Shown here piece by piece: positions 1 through 8,763 of a stretch of DNA of 64,000 bases. The DNA is from Enterovibrio norvegicus DSM 15893 (GTDB lineage Bacteria > Pseudomonadota > Gammaproteobacteria > Enterobacterales > Vibrionaceae). The first letter of the stretch is position 1. Each line of letters starts with the position of its first letter. The notes below the pieces were generated by a model. It saw only the letters and a list, made by a program, of their open reading frames with translations. It ran no database searches and was not told the DNA's origin. Made by a program: the position numbers and the translations under genes. The stretch lies in contig NZ_FOWR01000008.1 in NCBI RefSeq assembly GCF_900115495.1, positions 62,001 through 126,000 on the forward strand, in the 5' to 3' direction.

Positions 1-1
1 T

Positions 2-448
2 GGCGGCACCATTCCAAACGCGATCCCTGATTATGTGCAGGCGCGCGGTACCATTCGTGCGATGGACGCAGAAACGGATCAGATCCTGAAAGACAGCTTC
101 AGCATGTTCGTGAAGGAAAGTGAAATCCGTGGCTTCAAGACCACCATGGAATGCGAAGGTTACCCTGCGGTCATCAACCACCCAGACGCGTACCAACGCG
201 TGGTAGATGCAGCACGTGAAACCGTGCCAGCCGATCGCCTCGATCCAAACGGTAACCCAATGACGGGTTCTGAGGATTTCAGCTTGATGGTGAACGCGGC
301 ACAAAACAAAAAGGGCGCGATGTTCTTCCTTGGTAGTGGCAACAAAGAGGCGGACATTTGTAACTACCTGCACTCAAGTCCTTACTACGTGGATGACGAC
401 TTCCTGCTGATCGGCGCACAGATCTTCATTCGTATCGCTTGCCACTGA
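2..448 (+). CDS. M20 family amidohydrolase/peptidase, C-terminal part (5' end outside window)
   Basis: The reading frame is open from base 2, so the gene begins upstream and only its last 148 codons are here. The visible part reads GGTIPNAIPDYVQARGTIR, then MTGSEDFS and LHSSPYYVDDDFLL. These match the C-terminal half of M20D metal-dependent amidohydrolases (hippurate/N-acyl amino acid hydrolases): a dimerisation-domain strand, the Gly-Ser-Glu-Asp-Phe segment that contributes a metal-ligand Glu, and the closing His motif. These enzymes cleave N-acyl or amide bonds using two metal ions. The substrate cannot be told from this fragment. A strong terminator follows. Family call is firm, specificity open. 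Confidence 0.85.
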   Translation, partial: GGTIPNAIPDYVQARGTIRAMDAETDQILKDSFSMFVKESEIRGFKTTMECEGYPAVINHPDAYQRVVDAARETVPADRLDPNGNPMTGSEDFSLMVNAAQNKKGAMFFLGSGNKEADICNYLHSSPYYVDDDFLLIGAQIFIRIACH

Positions 449-466
449 AGATTGTTTCCCTAAAAA

Positions 467-509
467 ACCAAACAACCTGAAGAGGCTGGATTCAGCAAGT
501 TTGGGTATA
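467..509. repeat. Short copy of dispersed inverted-repeat element
   Basis: A 43-bp segment whose ends are complementary (CCAAAC at 468, GTTTGG at 499). It carries the core CTGAAGAGGCTGGATTCAGC, which closely matches one arm of the larger element at 49033-49217. It sits between the amidohydrolase stop and its terminator. Confidence 0.55.
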
Positions 510-515
510 AACACC

Positions 516-547
516 AAAGGCCAGACGCTTTTCGCTCTGGCCTTTTC
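516..547 (+). terminator. Rho-independent terminator after the amidohydrolase
   Basis: The arms GGCCAGA and TCTGGCC enclose a short loop and are followed by TTTT. It lies about 70 bp after the stop codon. Confidence 0.8.
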
Positions 548-708
548 CTATTCTCAACAATTTCTTATACCTGAAGACATGGGAATCTGGACAATCCATC
601 GTCTTTTCTTGTTTGTATCACTTTTGAGCTAGGCTCTAAATGGACGAACACAGTCTGATATTAAATAATCCGCCACCAAAACATATTTAAGTAAATTAGG
701 GAAAAAGG

Positions 709-2175
709 ATGACCTACTTCAGACATAAGAAAGGTGTATTTAAGCGCCAGAAGGGTTTTGCCCGCCGACGTGTGGCCTTCGTCATGCTTTTGGTCTCCGC
801 ACTTCTTATTACCGCCATTGCCGCCAGCACTGCGCTGCGCGCTTCTCCACCCACTTCAGCAGCAGTGACACCCTTGAATGTGCCGACACTCATTGACAGC
901 AGAACGCAAAATGGCCCGATAGTCATCGATATTAAAGAAGGCGAGCACGCGTTTTACCCTGGGGTTAAGAGTAAAACCAGTGGCTACAATGGTGGATATC
1001 TCGGCCCAACAATAAAAATGTACAAAGGCGAAAGCACAGATATTTCATTCACCAACCATCTTGATGAACCAACGAACATTCACGGTCATGGCTTACACGT
1101 TGTAGGAAAAATTGATGGCGGGCCTCAAAACAAAATCCTACCCGGAGAAACATGGAACGTGACCATTCCGGTCTCGCAACAGGCATCGACCAACTGGTAC
1201 CACCCTCACCTTAAAGGCTCCACTGCCAAGCAGGTTCATTCTGGACTGGCGGGTTTTTATCTGATTGAAGATGGTCATTCATTGTCTTTAGGTTTGCCAA
1301 ACACCTATGGCATTGATGATATTCCATTGGTGATTCAGGACAGAAACTTTGTTGATGGAAAAATGACGCCATACCCCGCTGGTAACATGCCGGAAGACTT
1401 AAGAGAAGATACGCTTGTGGTCAATGGCACCATCAACCCCTATACGATGGTACCCAAATCTTTTGTCAGATTACGCTTACTCAACGGCTCCAACGCCCGC
1501 TCATATGAGTTCTATCTCGAAGGCGAACAACCTTTCTATAAAATAGCGACGGAAGGCGGATTACTCCCGTCGCCAGTGGAGATAACAACGCTGAAAATGG
1601 CGCCAGGAGAACGTAATGACATCGTCGTTGACATGTCAGTCATCGAAAACCAAAAGGTGTTAGCAAGGTTCCTGCCGATGAGCTACAACGGGTTCAACGC
1701 TGCTCTCATTCCATTCTCTGAAAGCCAACCTGTTCTTGAGCTAAGGGCTGATGGCTCTCTTGAAGCACTTGCATCCGAGCTGCCTACACAACTCAATACC
1801 ATCACACCTTATCTTGAAAAGGATGTTGAGGTTGAACGCGTTTTTGAGCTGGATGACATGTCGATTAATGGTCAACAAATGAACATGAAGGTCATTAATC
1901 ATGAATCCAAACTAGGGCAACTGGAAAAATGGACCATTGATTCAGGCAGACACCCCTTCCACATGCATGGCACGTCTTTTCTGATTCTGTCGATGAATGG
2001 AAACCCACCAGCCCCCGAAGACCAAGGCTGGAAAGACACCATTTATCCAAATGGTACCGCGGAAATTCTGCTGAAGTTCGACTATGAGGCTCCCGAACAA
2101 TGGCCATACATGTACCACTGCCATATTCTGGAGCATGAGGATATGGGAATGATGGGACAATTTACCGTCAAATAA
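709..2175 (+). CDS. Multicopper oxidase (CueO/SufI/laccase-like), exported
   Basis: A 488-residue three-cupredoxin oxidase with all copper ligands present: HGHGLH at 125-130, HPH at 165-167, HPFHMH at 415-420 and HCHILEHEDMGMM at 470-482 (type 1 Cys471, axial Met481). Such enzymes couple oxidation of Cu(I), metals or phenols to reduction of O2 to water. The N-terminus has ARRR followed by a hydrophobic stretch (about residues 24-43), so export by Tat or a membrane anchor is likely, though the Tat motif is not canonical. The Met-rich insert of E. coli CueO is absent, so cuprous-oxidase specialisation is unproven. The start is preceded by GGGAAAAAGG. It stands alone, with no CueR-type operator recognised upstream. 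Confidence 0.88.
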   Translation: MTYFRHKKGVFKRQKGFARRRVAFVMLLVSALLITAIAASTALRASPPTSAAVTPLNVPTLIDSRTQNGPIVIDIKEGEHAFYPGVKSKTSGYNGGYLGPTIKMYKGESTDISFTNHLDEPTNIHGHGLHVVGKIDGGPQNKILPGETWNVTIPVSQQASTNWYHPHLKGSTAKQVHSGLAGFYLIEDGHSLSLGLPNTYGIDDIPLVIQDRNFVDGKMTPYPAGNMPEDLREDTLVVNGTINPYTMVPKSFVRLRLLNGSNARSYEFYLEGEQPFYKIATEGGLLPSPVEITTLKMAPGERNDIVVDMSVIENQKVLARFLPMSYNGFNAALIPFSESQPVLELRADGSLEALASELPTQLNTITPYLEKDVEVERVFELDDMSINGQQMNMKVINHESKLGQLEKWTIDSGRHPFHMHGTSFLILSMNGNPPAPEDQGWKDTIYPNGTAEILLKFDYEAPEQWPYMYHCHILEHEDMGMMGQFTVK

Positions 2176-2197
2176 CCTCGATTGAACAAGACAAGAT

Positions 2198-2228
2198 AGG
2201 GGGAGCGATTCGCTCCCCTTTCTTTTTC
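2198..2228. terminator. Bidirectional terminator between oxidase and adiA
   Basis: AGGGGGAGCGATTCGCTCCCCTTT is a near-perfect hairpin followed by a T-rich run on the + strand. It lies between two converging genes and ends just before the adiA stop. Confidence 0.85.
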
Positions 2229-2229
2229 T

Positions 2230-4524
2230 TTAAACCGACTTCACACACATGACGTGATACACGCCGTCATGCAGCTCAGTGCCTTCTGTTTCTTTCTCAA
2301 AGCCTGGGAATTCCTCATCCCACACTTCGAGCCCTTTCAGGTATTTAATCTGCGCACTGGTTTCGTCACCAAAGCTTTCGCCTGACATCAGCATTGGAAT
2401 ACCCGGTGGGTAAGGAATGACAGCATTCGCCGCTACACGCCCTTCAAGTTGATGCGAGGGCACCATTTCAACATTGTCAGCAACGATGGCTTGGAACGCT
2501 GCTCTCGGCGTGATGATGGCTTCAGGCAGGTTTTCATACGCTGCATTAAGCAACTCGCCCGGGTTGTGTTTTTGCAGGTATTTGAAGATCTTATCGCCTA
2601 AGTCTTTCATACCTAGGTCGCCATACACCTCAGGGAAATCCGCCACCAAATCAGGGAGTGACTCAGACAATGGCGTATTGGCATCATAATGACGCTTGAA
2701 ACCCATTAAGGTGTTCACCAAGGTTGCCCACTTCCCTTTTGTTACACCCATTGAGAAGAGGAACATGACTTGGAAATCCGTGGTACGTGTTGGCACAATA
2801 CCGAAGCGCCCAAGGTACAAAGTCACGAGTGCTGCTGGCACACCTGTGTCTAATAGGTTGCCATCATCCCCCATGCCCGGTGCAAGAATACTGACCTTGA
2901 TTGGATCAAGCATACACCAGTCAGCAGGCATATCTTTGAAGCCATGCCAATCATCGTTTGGGTGCATTACCCATGCATCTTGGCTTTCACAAAGCAGGTC
3001 TGCCGGCGCATCTTCAAATGCGTAAGACTGGCCTGTTTCTGGGTCTTTGACTGATTCTGCATTCCACGGTTTGAAGAACCAATCTCCTGCATCATTGAAC
3101 TCTCGGTTTAAGCGTCCCATCGCTTGACGGAAATCCACCGCTTCGCGGATCACTTCAAGTGTTAGCGAATGACCTCGGTTGCCATCCATCATCGACGCAG
3201 CAATGTCGTTCGATGCACAAATTGCGTACAAAGGTGACGTTGTCGCGTGCATCATGTACGCCTGATTAAAACGTTCGAAGCTGATCGCCCCTTTTCCGTT
3301 TCTTACATGAAGGAATGACGCTTGTGACAATGCGTTAAGTAGCTTGTGCGTGGAATGGGTGGCGAATACCGTCGGGCCATCAGGGTCTTCCACAGGTTCA
3401 CCGCGCATGGCGTAATGATTTTCGTAAATGGGGTTAAAGCGTGCGTAACCGTACCATGCTTCATCAAAATGAATGCGGTCGCTGCTCTCTGCCAAAATGT
3501 CTTGCGCCTGCTTCGCGTTGTAACACAAGCCGTCATAGGTACAGTTCGTCAGTACCGAGTAAACCGCACGCTTGTGGGCATGATCTTTGGTTAATGCTGT
3601 GTCTTCTGCACGTTTTTGCAGAACAGGTTTGGCGAGTTGATCAGGATAAATCGGGCCAATGATGCCGTAGCGATTACGTGTCGGCAGCAGGTAAACCGGT
3701 CGTGCACCAGACAACATGAGCCCTTGTTCGATGGATTTGTGGCAATTGCGGTCACAAATCACAATGTCATCTTCGTTCATACAGGCAGACATGATGGTGC
3801 GGTTAGAGCCTGAGGTGCCTGTGACCAATGAGTAAGATTGATGCGCCCCAAAGACTTTGGCGGCATATTTCTCACTTTCACCAAACGCCCCTGTATGGTC
3901 GAGCAGTGAGCCTAGCGAACCACGCTCAATCCCCATGTCGGTGCGGAAAATACCTTCACCGTAGTAGTTGTAGAAGCGCTGTCCCGCTGGCGTTTTAGTG
4001 AAGCCCACGCCGCCTTGGTGTCCGGGTGCAGCCCATGAATATTCATGGATATCATCATATCGCATCAATGCTGCCATCAACGGAGGAAGCAATTTCGAAC
4101 GATAGCGTGTCATCGCTGCAACGGCACGCCCTGCGATAAAGTCAGGGGTGTCTTCCATTATCCACGCGAACTCATCGACTTTCTCCATCATCTCACGGGT
4201 GACATGAAGGGTGATCTTTTTGCGCTCTGCCAATAGGAAAACAGGGACATTTTCTTGGCGTCGATTCAGCTTATCAATCAACACATAGAAGCGGTCGTTT
4301 TCCTCCGATTGCGAGCCACTCATGGCGGATGTCAGCATTAAACAATCGATAGCAGTATTCGTGAAAATGATCGAATAGCAATCATCAAAACTGGTCGCTA
4401 CCGTCACGTTTGCACCACTCGCTTCAAGCTCTGATATGAGTCGTTCAATCGCGTTACCGACAATACCCTGTCGGTGGGCTTCCTCTAAAATTAAGACGTT
4501 GTATTTCTTTCCATATTTTTTCAT
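2230..4524 (-). CDS. adiA: Inducible (biodegradative) arginine decarboxylase
   Basis: A PLP-dependent class III decarboxylase of 764 residues (E. coli AdiA is about 756). It converts arginine to agmatine and CO2, consuming a cytoplasmic proton, and acts in the acid-resistance response. The N-terminal wing domain (1-130) is followed by the PLP fold. The lysine that would bind PLP is Lys394 in HSTHK. Long stretches follow AdiA rather than SpeF or CadA, for example SWAAPGHQGGVGFTKTPAG and DRNCHKSIEQGLMLSGA, and the C-terminus GVYHVMCVKSV is AdiA-like. The start follows GGAG at 7-nt spacing. The gene is divergent from the antiporter at 5055, its presumed transport partner. No adiY-type regulator gene lies beside it. 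Confidence 0.95.
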   Translation of the reverse strand: MKKYGKKYNVLILEEAHRQGIVGNAIERLISELEASGANVTVATSFDDCYSIIFTNTAIDCLMLTSAMSGSQSEENDRFYVLIDKLNRRQENVPVFLLAERKKITLHVTREMMEKVDEFAWIMEDTPDFIAGRAVAAMTRYRSKLLPPLMAALMRYDDIHEYSWAAPGHQGGVGFTKTPAGQRFYNYYGEGIFRTDMGIERGSLGSLLDHTGAFGESEKYAAKVFGAHQSYSLVTGTSGSNRTIMSACMNEDDIVICDRNCHKSIEQGLMLSGARPVYLLPTRNRYGIIGPIYPDQLAKPVLQKRAEDTALTKDHAHKRAVYSVLTNCTYDGLCYNAKQAQDILAESSDRIHFDEAWYGYARFNPIYENHYAMRGEPVEDPDGPTVFATHSTHKLLNALSQASFLHVRNGKGAISFERFNQAYMMHATTSPLYAICASNDIAASMMDGNRGHSLTLEVIREAVDFRQAMGRLNREFNDAGDWFFKPWNAESVKDPETGQSYAFEDAPADLLCESQDAWVMHPNDDWHGFKDMPADWCMLDPIKVSILAPGMGDDGNLLDTGVPAALVTLYLGRFGIVPTRTTDFQVMFLFSMGVTKGKWATLVNTLMGFKRHYDANTPLSESLPDLVADFPEVYGDLGMKDLGDKIFKYLQKHNPGELLNAAYENLPEAIITPRAAFQAIVADNVEMVPSHQLEGRVAANAVIPYPPGIPMLMSGESFGDETSAQIKYLKGLEVWDEEFPGFEKETEGTELHDGVYHVMCVKSV

Positions 4525-4566
4525 AGCCCTGCTCCGGCACGGTTATTGTGAACAAGAAAAAGCGCT

Positions 4567-4601
4567 CTGAGTCCTGCATTTTCAGGCTGCTGGGTATATT
4601 C
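4567..4601. repeat. Partial copy of dispersed inverted-repeat element
   Basis: CTGAGTCCTGCATTTTCAGG followed by CTGCTGGGTATATTC matches, with a few changes, the right arm of the element at 49033-49217. It lies in the adiA 5' leader/promoter region. No second arm was found nearby. Confidence 0.5.
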
Positions 4602-5054
4602 ACCATAGAAGAGCACTCAGACAGAAAAAGTCGCAAAAAAGACATAAACGAAGAAAAACATCGTGAAAAAAATAGATAGTAAAAGTCTCAAAAACCAGAC
4701 ATCAGAAATGCATTATTTTTTATAGCACTCAATTTCATTTCCACATCCTTTCGCAACACTCACTTTAAAGTGCGCATGTCTTGGAAAAGAACCATTTCCC
4801 CTTAAGCGCAACATCTAAGTTCAATTCGACGACACGATACTTTTTCGATTTATCAGCCCTTGTACGCTCTCCACTTATAGAGTGAGTGCCTTGGGGGGTA
4901 AGTCTGTTTTCACTTAGGTTTTGGCGTTTTTATTTCGGCATGGTGCATGTACTAAAAAGCATGCAAAACGATGTGTTGCCGTTTAAGCAGGAAAAGGCCA
5001 AGCGAAGCGAAACCTACTGACATGACACCAGGATAAATGAGGTGGAGAATTAGC
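4602..5054. other. adiA / antiporter divergent intergenic region
   Basis: About 450 bp between the repeat copy and the antiporter start. It must hold both divergent promoters. A small palindrome with arms GCATG and CATGC lies around 4945-4965. A possible 26-codon ORF from 4939 has no ribosome-binding site and is not called. No riboswitch was recognised. The antiporter SD sequence GGTGGAG is at 5041-5047. Confidence 0.5.
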
Positions 5055-6374
5055 ATGGCTTCAGAACAAAACAAAATGGGATTGGTTGGCCTCACGACCA
5101 TAGTGACGGTCAACATGATGGGGTCAGGTATCATTATGCTGCCGGCCAGTTTGGCGCAAACAGGGGCAATTTCTCTGTTGTCATGGATCCTGACGGCGCT
5201 TGGGGCAATGTGTATCGCCTATGCCTTCGCAAAATGTGGGATGTACTGCAATAGAGATGGCGGCATGTCAGCGTATGCCGCAGAAGCACACGGTAAATCC
5301 TCGTTTTTTATCGCCTCTTATACCTACTACGTGTGTTTGGTGATCAGTGCCGTTGCCATTGCGGTGTCGGCTGCAGGTTATCTGGTTCCCTTTTTCCCTT
5401 GGATTAAGACCACACCGATACATACCTTTATCGCGGTGGTCGGCATTCTCGTCGTCACCATGGTCGCCAACTTTTGGGGGCCAAAAATCACAGGACAAAT
5501 TTCTGCCATTACTGTCTGGGGGATCATTATTCCGGTGGTCGGTCTGTCGGTTGGTGGCTGGTTTTGGTTTCAACCAGAGTTGTTTTCAGAGGCGTGGAAC
5601 CCCCATCAAGACACCACGGTCACGGCCATTTCTTCAGGGATTGCCTTAACGCTTTGGGCTTTCCTCGGCATTGAATCGGCGGGGGCAAACTCGGGGGCTG
5701 TTGAGAACCCCGAAAAGAACGTTCCCTTGGCCTGTATGCTCGCCACCAGCTTTACGGCGGTTGTGTACATCACCTCAACGTCTGTGATTCAAGGGATCAT
5801 ACCCAATGCGGAGCTGGCCAAATCTGATGCACCTTTTGGCCTTGTTTACACCTATATGTTCAATGAAACCGTCGGGCAAGTGATTACGGCGCTGGCGGTT
5901 ATCGCCTGTATTGGTTCACTTCTAGGTTGGCAGTTCACCAATGCGCAAGTGTCTAAAGCTGCAGCAGACATTCGCCTGTTTCCGAAAGTCTTTGGTGATG
6001 TGAATAAATCCAATGCCCCCATCAAAGGCATGATGATCATGCTTGCCTTGGAACTCGGGTTGGCACTGATGACCATTTCGCCAAATCTGGTGAATCAATT
6101 CAACGTGCTGCTTAACCTTGCGGTGTTCATCAATATGGTGCCTTACATCCTATCCCTCACTGGCCTCGAAGTGATTCTGCGCAAGAAGAATGTGGGTAAG
6201 AAAGAGTACGAAACCAGCGCGGTGATCGGCACATTCGCGGTGGCTTACAGTATTTATGGCGTTTACGCCTGCGGGCAGTCTGCCGTTTTCTACGGCGCAA
6301 TCGTGACCTTCATTGGCTACATTTTCTATGGTTTTGTCGCCGCACGAGACAACAACAATGGCGCTACCGCCTAG
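5055..6374 (+). CDS. potE: APC-family basic amino acid/polyamine antiporter, PotE-like
   Basis: A 439-residue, roughly 12-helix inner-membrane transporter, the same length as E. coli PotE. It follows PotE closely: NMMGSGIIMLPASLAQTG in helix 1, ITGQISAITVWGIIIPVVGL, LWAFLGIESA and GSLLGWQFTNAQV. PotE exchanges ornithine for putrescine. Here the partner is an arginine decarboxylase, so arginine:agmatine exchange is also possible; the substrate is inferred, not shown. The ATG at 5055 was preferred to an in-frame ATG at 5037 because GGTGGAG lies 7 nt upstream of it and the length then equals PotE. The next small gene begins 9 nt after the stop and is probably co-transcribed. Confidence 0.9.
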   Translation: MASEQNKMGLVGLTTIVTVNMMGSGIIMLPASLAQTGAISLLSWILTALGAMCIAYAFAKCGMYCNRDGGMSAYAAEAHGKSSFFIASYTYYVCLVISAVAIAVSAAGYLVPFFPWIKTTPIHTFIAVVGILVVTMVANFWGPKITGQISAITVWGIIIPVVGLSVGGWFWFQPELFSEAWNPHQDTTVTAISSGIALTLWAFLGIESAGANSGAVENPEKNVPLACMLATSFTAVVYITSTSVIQGIIPNAELAKSDAPFGLVYTYMFNETVGQVITALAVIACIGSLLGWQFTNAQVSKAAADIRLFPKVFGDVNKSNAPIKGMMIMLALELGLALMTISPNLVNQFNVLLNLAVFINMVPYILSLTGLEVILRKKNVGKKEYETSAVIGTFAVAYSIYGVYACGQSAVFYGAIVTFIGYIFYGFVAARDNNNGATA

Positions 6375-6383
6375 GAGGACAAC

Positions 6384-6791
6384 ATGTGCAACCATGCAGC
6401 ACTTGATAGGTTGGTCTTTCGTTGTGTCTCTGTCGGCGCGAGTGTGTTGGTGCTCGCCATCAGCACGCCTGCATTTACGTCGGAAGAGATGGAAATCAAT
6501 GAGGTCGTTGAGGTTGAAAATGTCAGCGAATCAAATCCCATGACGGCTATCGAGATCATTATTGGTAAGCGAATCCCTGAAACGGTCAAAAAGGGCGATC
6601 GCCCTCCCCATGTTTATCGGCCTCGCACGCCAATATTTCATCATCATCACCCAGAAAACACATCTGTCGAACCTGAAATCAGGAAACACTTACTGGTGGA
6701 TCACCCTGAACTCAATAACAATCAGGGCCGTAAGGTCAGAACCCCAGTCAGTGTGAACGATACCAAGGTAGAGAGCGACTCAACCCCTTGA
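6384..6791 (+). CDS. Small exported protein of unknown function, coupled to the antiporter gene
   Basis: 135 residues. The N-terminus has a basic start and a hydrophobic run (VSVGASVLVLAISTPAF) ending in a plausible signal peptidase site near residue 32, so it is probably periplasmic. The mature part is hydrophilic, Pro-rich and charged, with a four-His run (HHHH) near residue 88 that could bind metal. No family was recognised. A strong AGGAGG overlaps the antiporter stop codon region, indicating translational coupling to it. Codon use looks like that of its neighbours. A terminator follows at once, so it closes the antiporter operon. Real-gene confidence is good; function is unknown. Confidence 0.7.
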   Translation: MCNHAALDRLVFRCVSVGASVLVLAISTPAFTSEEMEINEVVEVENVSESNPMTAIEIIIGKRIPETVKKGDRPPHVYRPRTPIFHHHHPENTSVEPEIRKHLLVDHPELNNNQGRKVRTPVSVNDTKVESDSTP

Positions 6792-6809
6792 AACGGGGAC
6801 GTCCGCATA

Positions 6810-6836
6810 AAAAACGCCAGCAGGAAAGCTGGCGTT
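6810..6836. terminator. Bidirectional terminator
   Basis: AAAAACGCCAGC, a short AGGAA loop and GCTGGCGTTT form the hairpin between two converging genes. Confidence 0.85.
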
Positions 6837-6864
6837 TGTGTTTGGTCACTACATGTTTTGTGCG

Positions 6865-7839
6865 TCAGTAGACAGGCAGTTCTAAGCCATCAAACAGCTT
6901 ATCGACTTTATCACTGCTGTTTTGCATCAACACATTTTCCATCAAGGTTTTCGTCAAATGCGGCGAAAACGACGTGAGGAAGTCATACATGTAATTCTGC
7001 AGCAGGATGTCTTTTGAGAAACAAATCCAGGCGTTAGATGGTGCAAACAGATGATCAAGATTGATGTACGTCAGGCCGCTGTTTTCAATATCTCGCGCCG
7101 CAAGCGTCGAAATAATGCCAATGCCGAAGCCCAATTGAACGTAACGCTTAATCACATCAGCATCCATCACGGTCATGAAGTAGTTCGGCGAAATACCAAC
7201 ACGCGCGAACGCTTCATCTTGCGTTTGTCGGCCCGTTGAACCCGGCTCATAACTCAGGATTGGGTATTCTGCCAATTGCTTGAGTGTCGGCATTTTCACG
7301 TCGGCCAATGGATGAGAATCAGGCACAACAAGGCCCAATGTCCAGAGGTATGCAGGCAATACGATCAAGTCGTTGTCTGCACCAATATCATGCGCAACAA
7401 TAGAGAAATCTGAATGCCCTTTGCTGATCACTCCTTTGGTTTGGAGTGGTAACGTCGGCTGAAGATGGAAATTGATATTAGGATATTTCTGCGTGAAATA
7501 AGACACACTGTTTGGCAGCAAATAGCGCGCGATCGTGTGGGTGGTGTAAATATTGAGCGTCCCTACACTTGGGTCTAAATGCTCGTTGGCCAGCGCTTTG
7601 ATTTTCTGTTCAAGCGCCAACATGCGCTCTACCTGCTCAAGGATACGTTCCCCAATTGGCGTAACGCCACTGAGGTTCTTACCGCGTCGCTCAAAAATCC
7701 GAACGCCTAATTCTTTTTCCAGCAAACCCACTTGCTTGCTGACGCCCGGTTGCGTTGTAAAAAGCGATTGCGAAGCCGCGGACACATTAAGATTGTTGTC
7801 CTTTATCGCTTTTAGGTATTTGAGCTGTTGAAGTTTCAA
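6865..7839 (-). CDS. LysR-type regulator of the CysB/Cbl family (probably a paralogue)
   Basis: 324 residues, the same length as CysB, with an N-terminal winged HTH (residues 1-60, TTQPGVSKQVGLLEKELG) and a two-lobed periplasmic-binding-like effector domain. CysB-family landmarks include MKLQQLKYL, YTTHTIARYLLP, DADVIKRYVQLGFGIGII and YMYDFLTSFSPHLT. CysB-type proteins sense acetylserine/sulfate status and control sulfur genes. Many positions differ from Vibrio/E. coli CysB (for example LKAIKDNNLNVSAASQSLFT), and no cys genes lie nearby, so I treat it as a CysB-like paralogue rather than CysB itself. The start codon is TTG (7839), supported by the conserved MKLQQL N-terminus and an upstream AGGTAAGGG. 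Confidence 0.88.
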   Translation of the reverse strand: MKLQQLKYLKAIKDNNLNVSAASQSLFTTQPGVSKQVGLLEKELGVRIFERRGKNLSGVTPIGERILEQVERMLALEQKIKALANEHLDPSVGTLNIYTTHTIARYLLPNSVSYFTQKYPNINFHLQPTLPLQTKGVISKGHSDFSIVAHDIGADNDLIVLPAYLWTLGLVVPDSHPLADVKMPTLKQLAEYPILSYEPGSTGRQTQDEAFARVGISPNYFMTVMDADVIKRYVQLGFGIGIISTLAARDIENSGLTYINLDHLFAPSNAWICFSKDILLQNYMYDFLTSFSPHLTKTLMENVLMQNSSDKVDKLFDGLELPVY

Positions 7840-8104
7840 TCCCTTACCTCACACATAGAATACAGCTATAGATCCTGAATTTATAAGAGCATTCCGCTTT
7901 AGACAAGTATAAGTGCGTGAAAATGACTGAAAGGATGCAATTATTGAATAAGCGAGCAATAGCGAAAGTGGTTGGCCGTGTCTTTGCTTACATCGCCATG
8001 CCCTGTCAATAAGGCTTGAGACAGACAAAAAATCCAACGTGCGATCACCTTAGATGTGTGGCAATCGGCGTTTATGTCTATTCGCGCGTCAACGCATCGC
8101 GAAG

Positions 8105-8122
8105 CTTGGCTTGGCTTGGCTT
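8105..8122. repeat. Short tandem repeat TTGGC
   Basis: GCTTGGCTTGGCTTGGCTTA contains three consecutive 5-bp units just after the phosphatase gene. It is a minor simple repeat. Confidence 0.5.
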
Positions 8123-8134
8123 AAGAATAGGCGA

Positions 8135-8626
8135 TCAGGCTTTGTCGAACACATCGAGAATGCTGTCGCTGGCTTCTTCAATCAAATCCAACACACGCTC
8201 AAATCCACGGCTTCCGCCAAAGTAAGGATCAGGGATCTCATTAAGGGCGACATCGCCATGACTGAGGAACAGAGACACTTTGTGTCGGTATTCAGGGGGG
8301 CAAATATCAATCAAATCGGCAAGGTTAGCTTTATCAGCCGCGAGCACGAGATCAAACGTCTCAAAGTCTTCGACAGCCACTTGTCGGGAGCGAATACCCG
8401 CGAAGCTATACCCTCTGGCCTCACCAGCTTGCTGACTGCGAGGATCAGGCTTGCTTCCCGTGTGATAGCCAATGGTGCCAGCCGAATCAATCTCTACGTC
8501 TATGCCCCTTTCAGCGGCTTTTGCCCGCAAGATAGCTTCACCTGTGGGTGAGCGACAAATGTTGCCCATACAAACAACGAGGATGCGAGGCGTGTTGTGT
8601 ACAGCAGATTGGGATTGAAAGGACAT
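8135..8626 (-). CDS. Low-molecular-weight protein-tyrosine phosphatase
   Basis: 163 residues with the P-loop CMGNICRSPTGE at the N-terminus: Cys19 is the phosphocysteine nucleophile and Arg25 closes the C-x5-R motif. The general-acid motif DPYFGG lies near the C-terminus. Family members remove phosphate from phosphotyrosine or small aryl phosphates in the cytoplasm. Isolated copies not beside an exopolysaccharide kinase (Wzc) locus, as here, usually have unknown targets. The ATG at 8626 (MSFQSQ) is chosen over an ATG 17 codons upstream because GGAAAG precedes it and the length suits the family. Confidence 0.9.
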   Translation of the reverse strand: MSFQSQSAVHNTPRILVVCMGNICRSPTGEAILRAKAAERGIDVEIDSAGTIGYHTGSKPDPRSQQAGEARGYSFAGIRSRQVAVEDFETFDLVLAADKANLADLIDICPPEYRHKVSLFLSHGDVALNEIPDPYFGGSRGFERVLDLIEEASDSILDVFDKA

Positions 8627-8763
8627 TGGCTTTCCATGCAGCGATACAGTGAGTCCACACTCTAACGAAACACGCACTTTTGCGCAAAAAACATCCTTTA
8701 AATTGCCGACTTAACACAACACTCAGTGCCATGCGAAGTCGGCTATGTGCTCATTCTCAACCG

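Noticed and set aside
4939-5019. 26-codon ORF before the antiporter as a possible attenuating leader peptide (as speFL is for speF)
   Set aside because: No ribosome-binding site, no Arg/Orn-rich stretch and no resemblance to known leaders; kept only as a remark.
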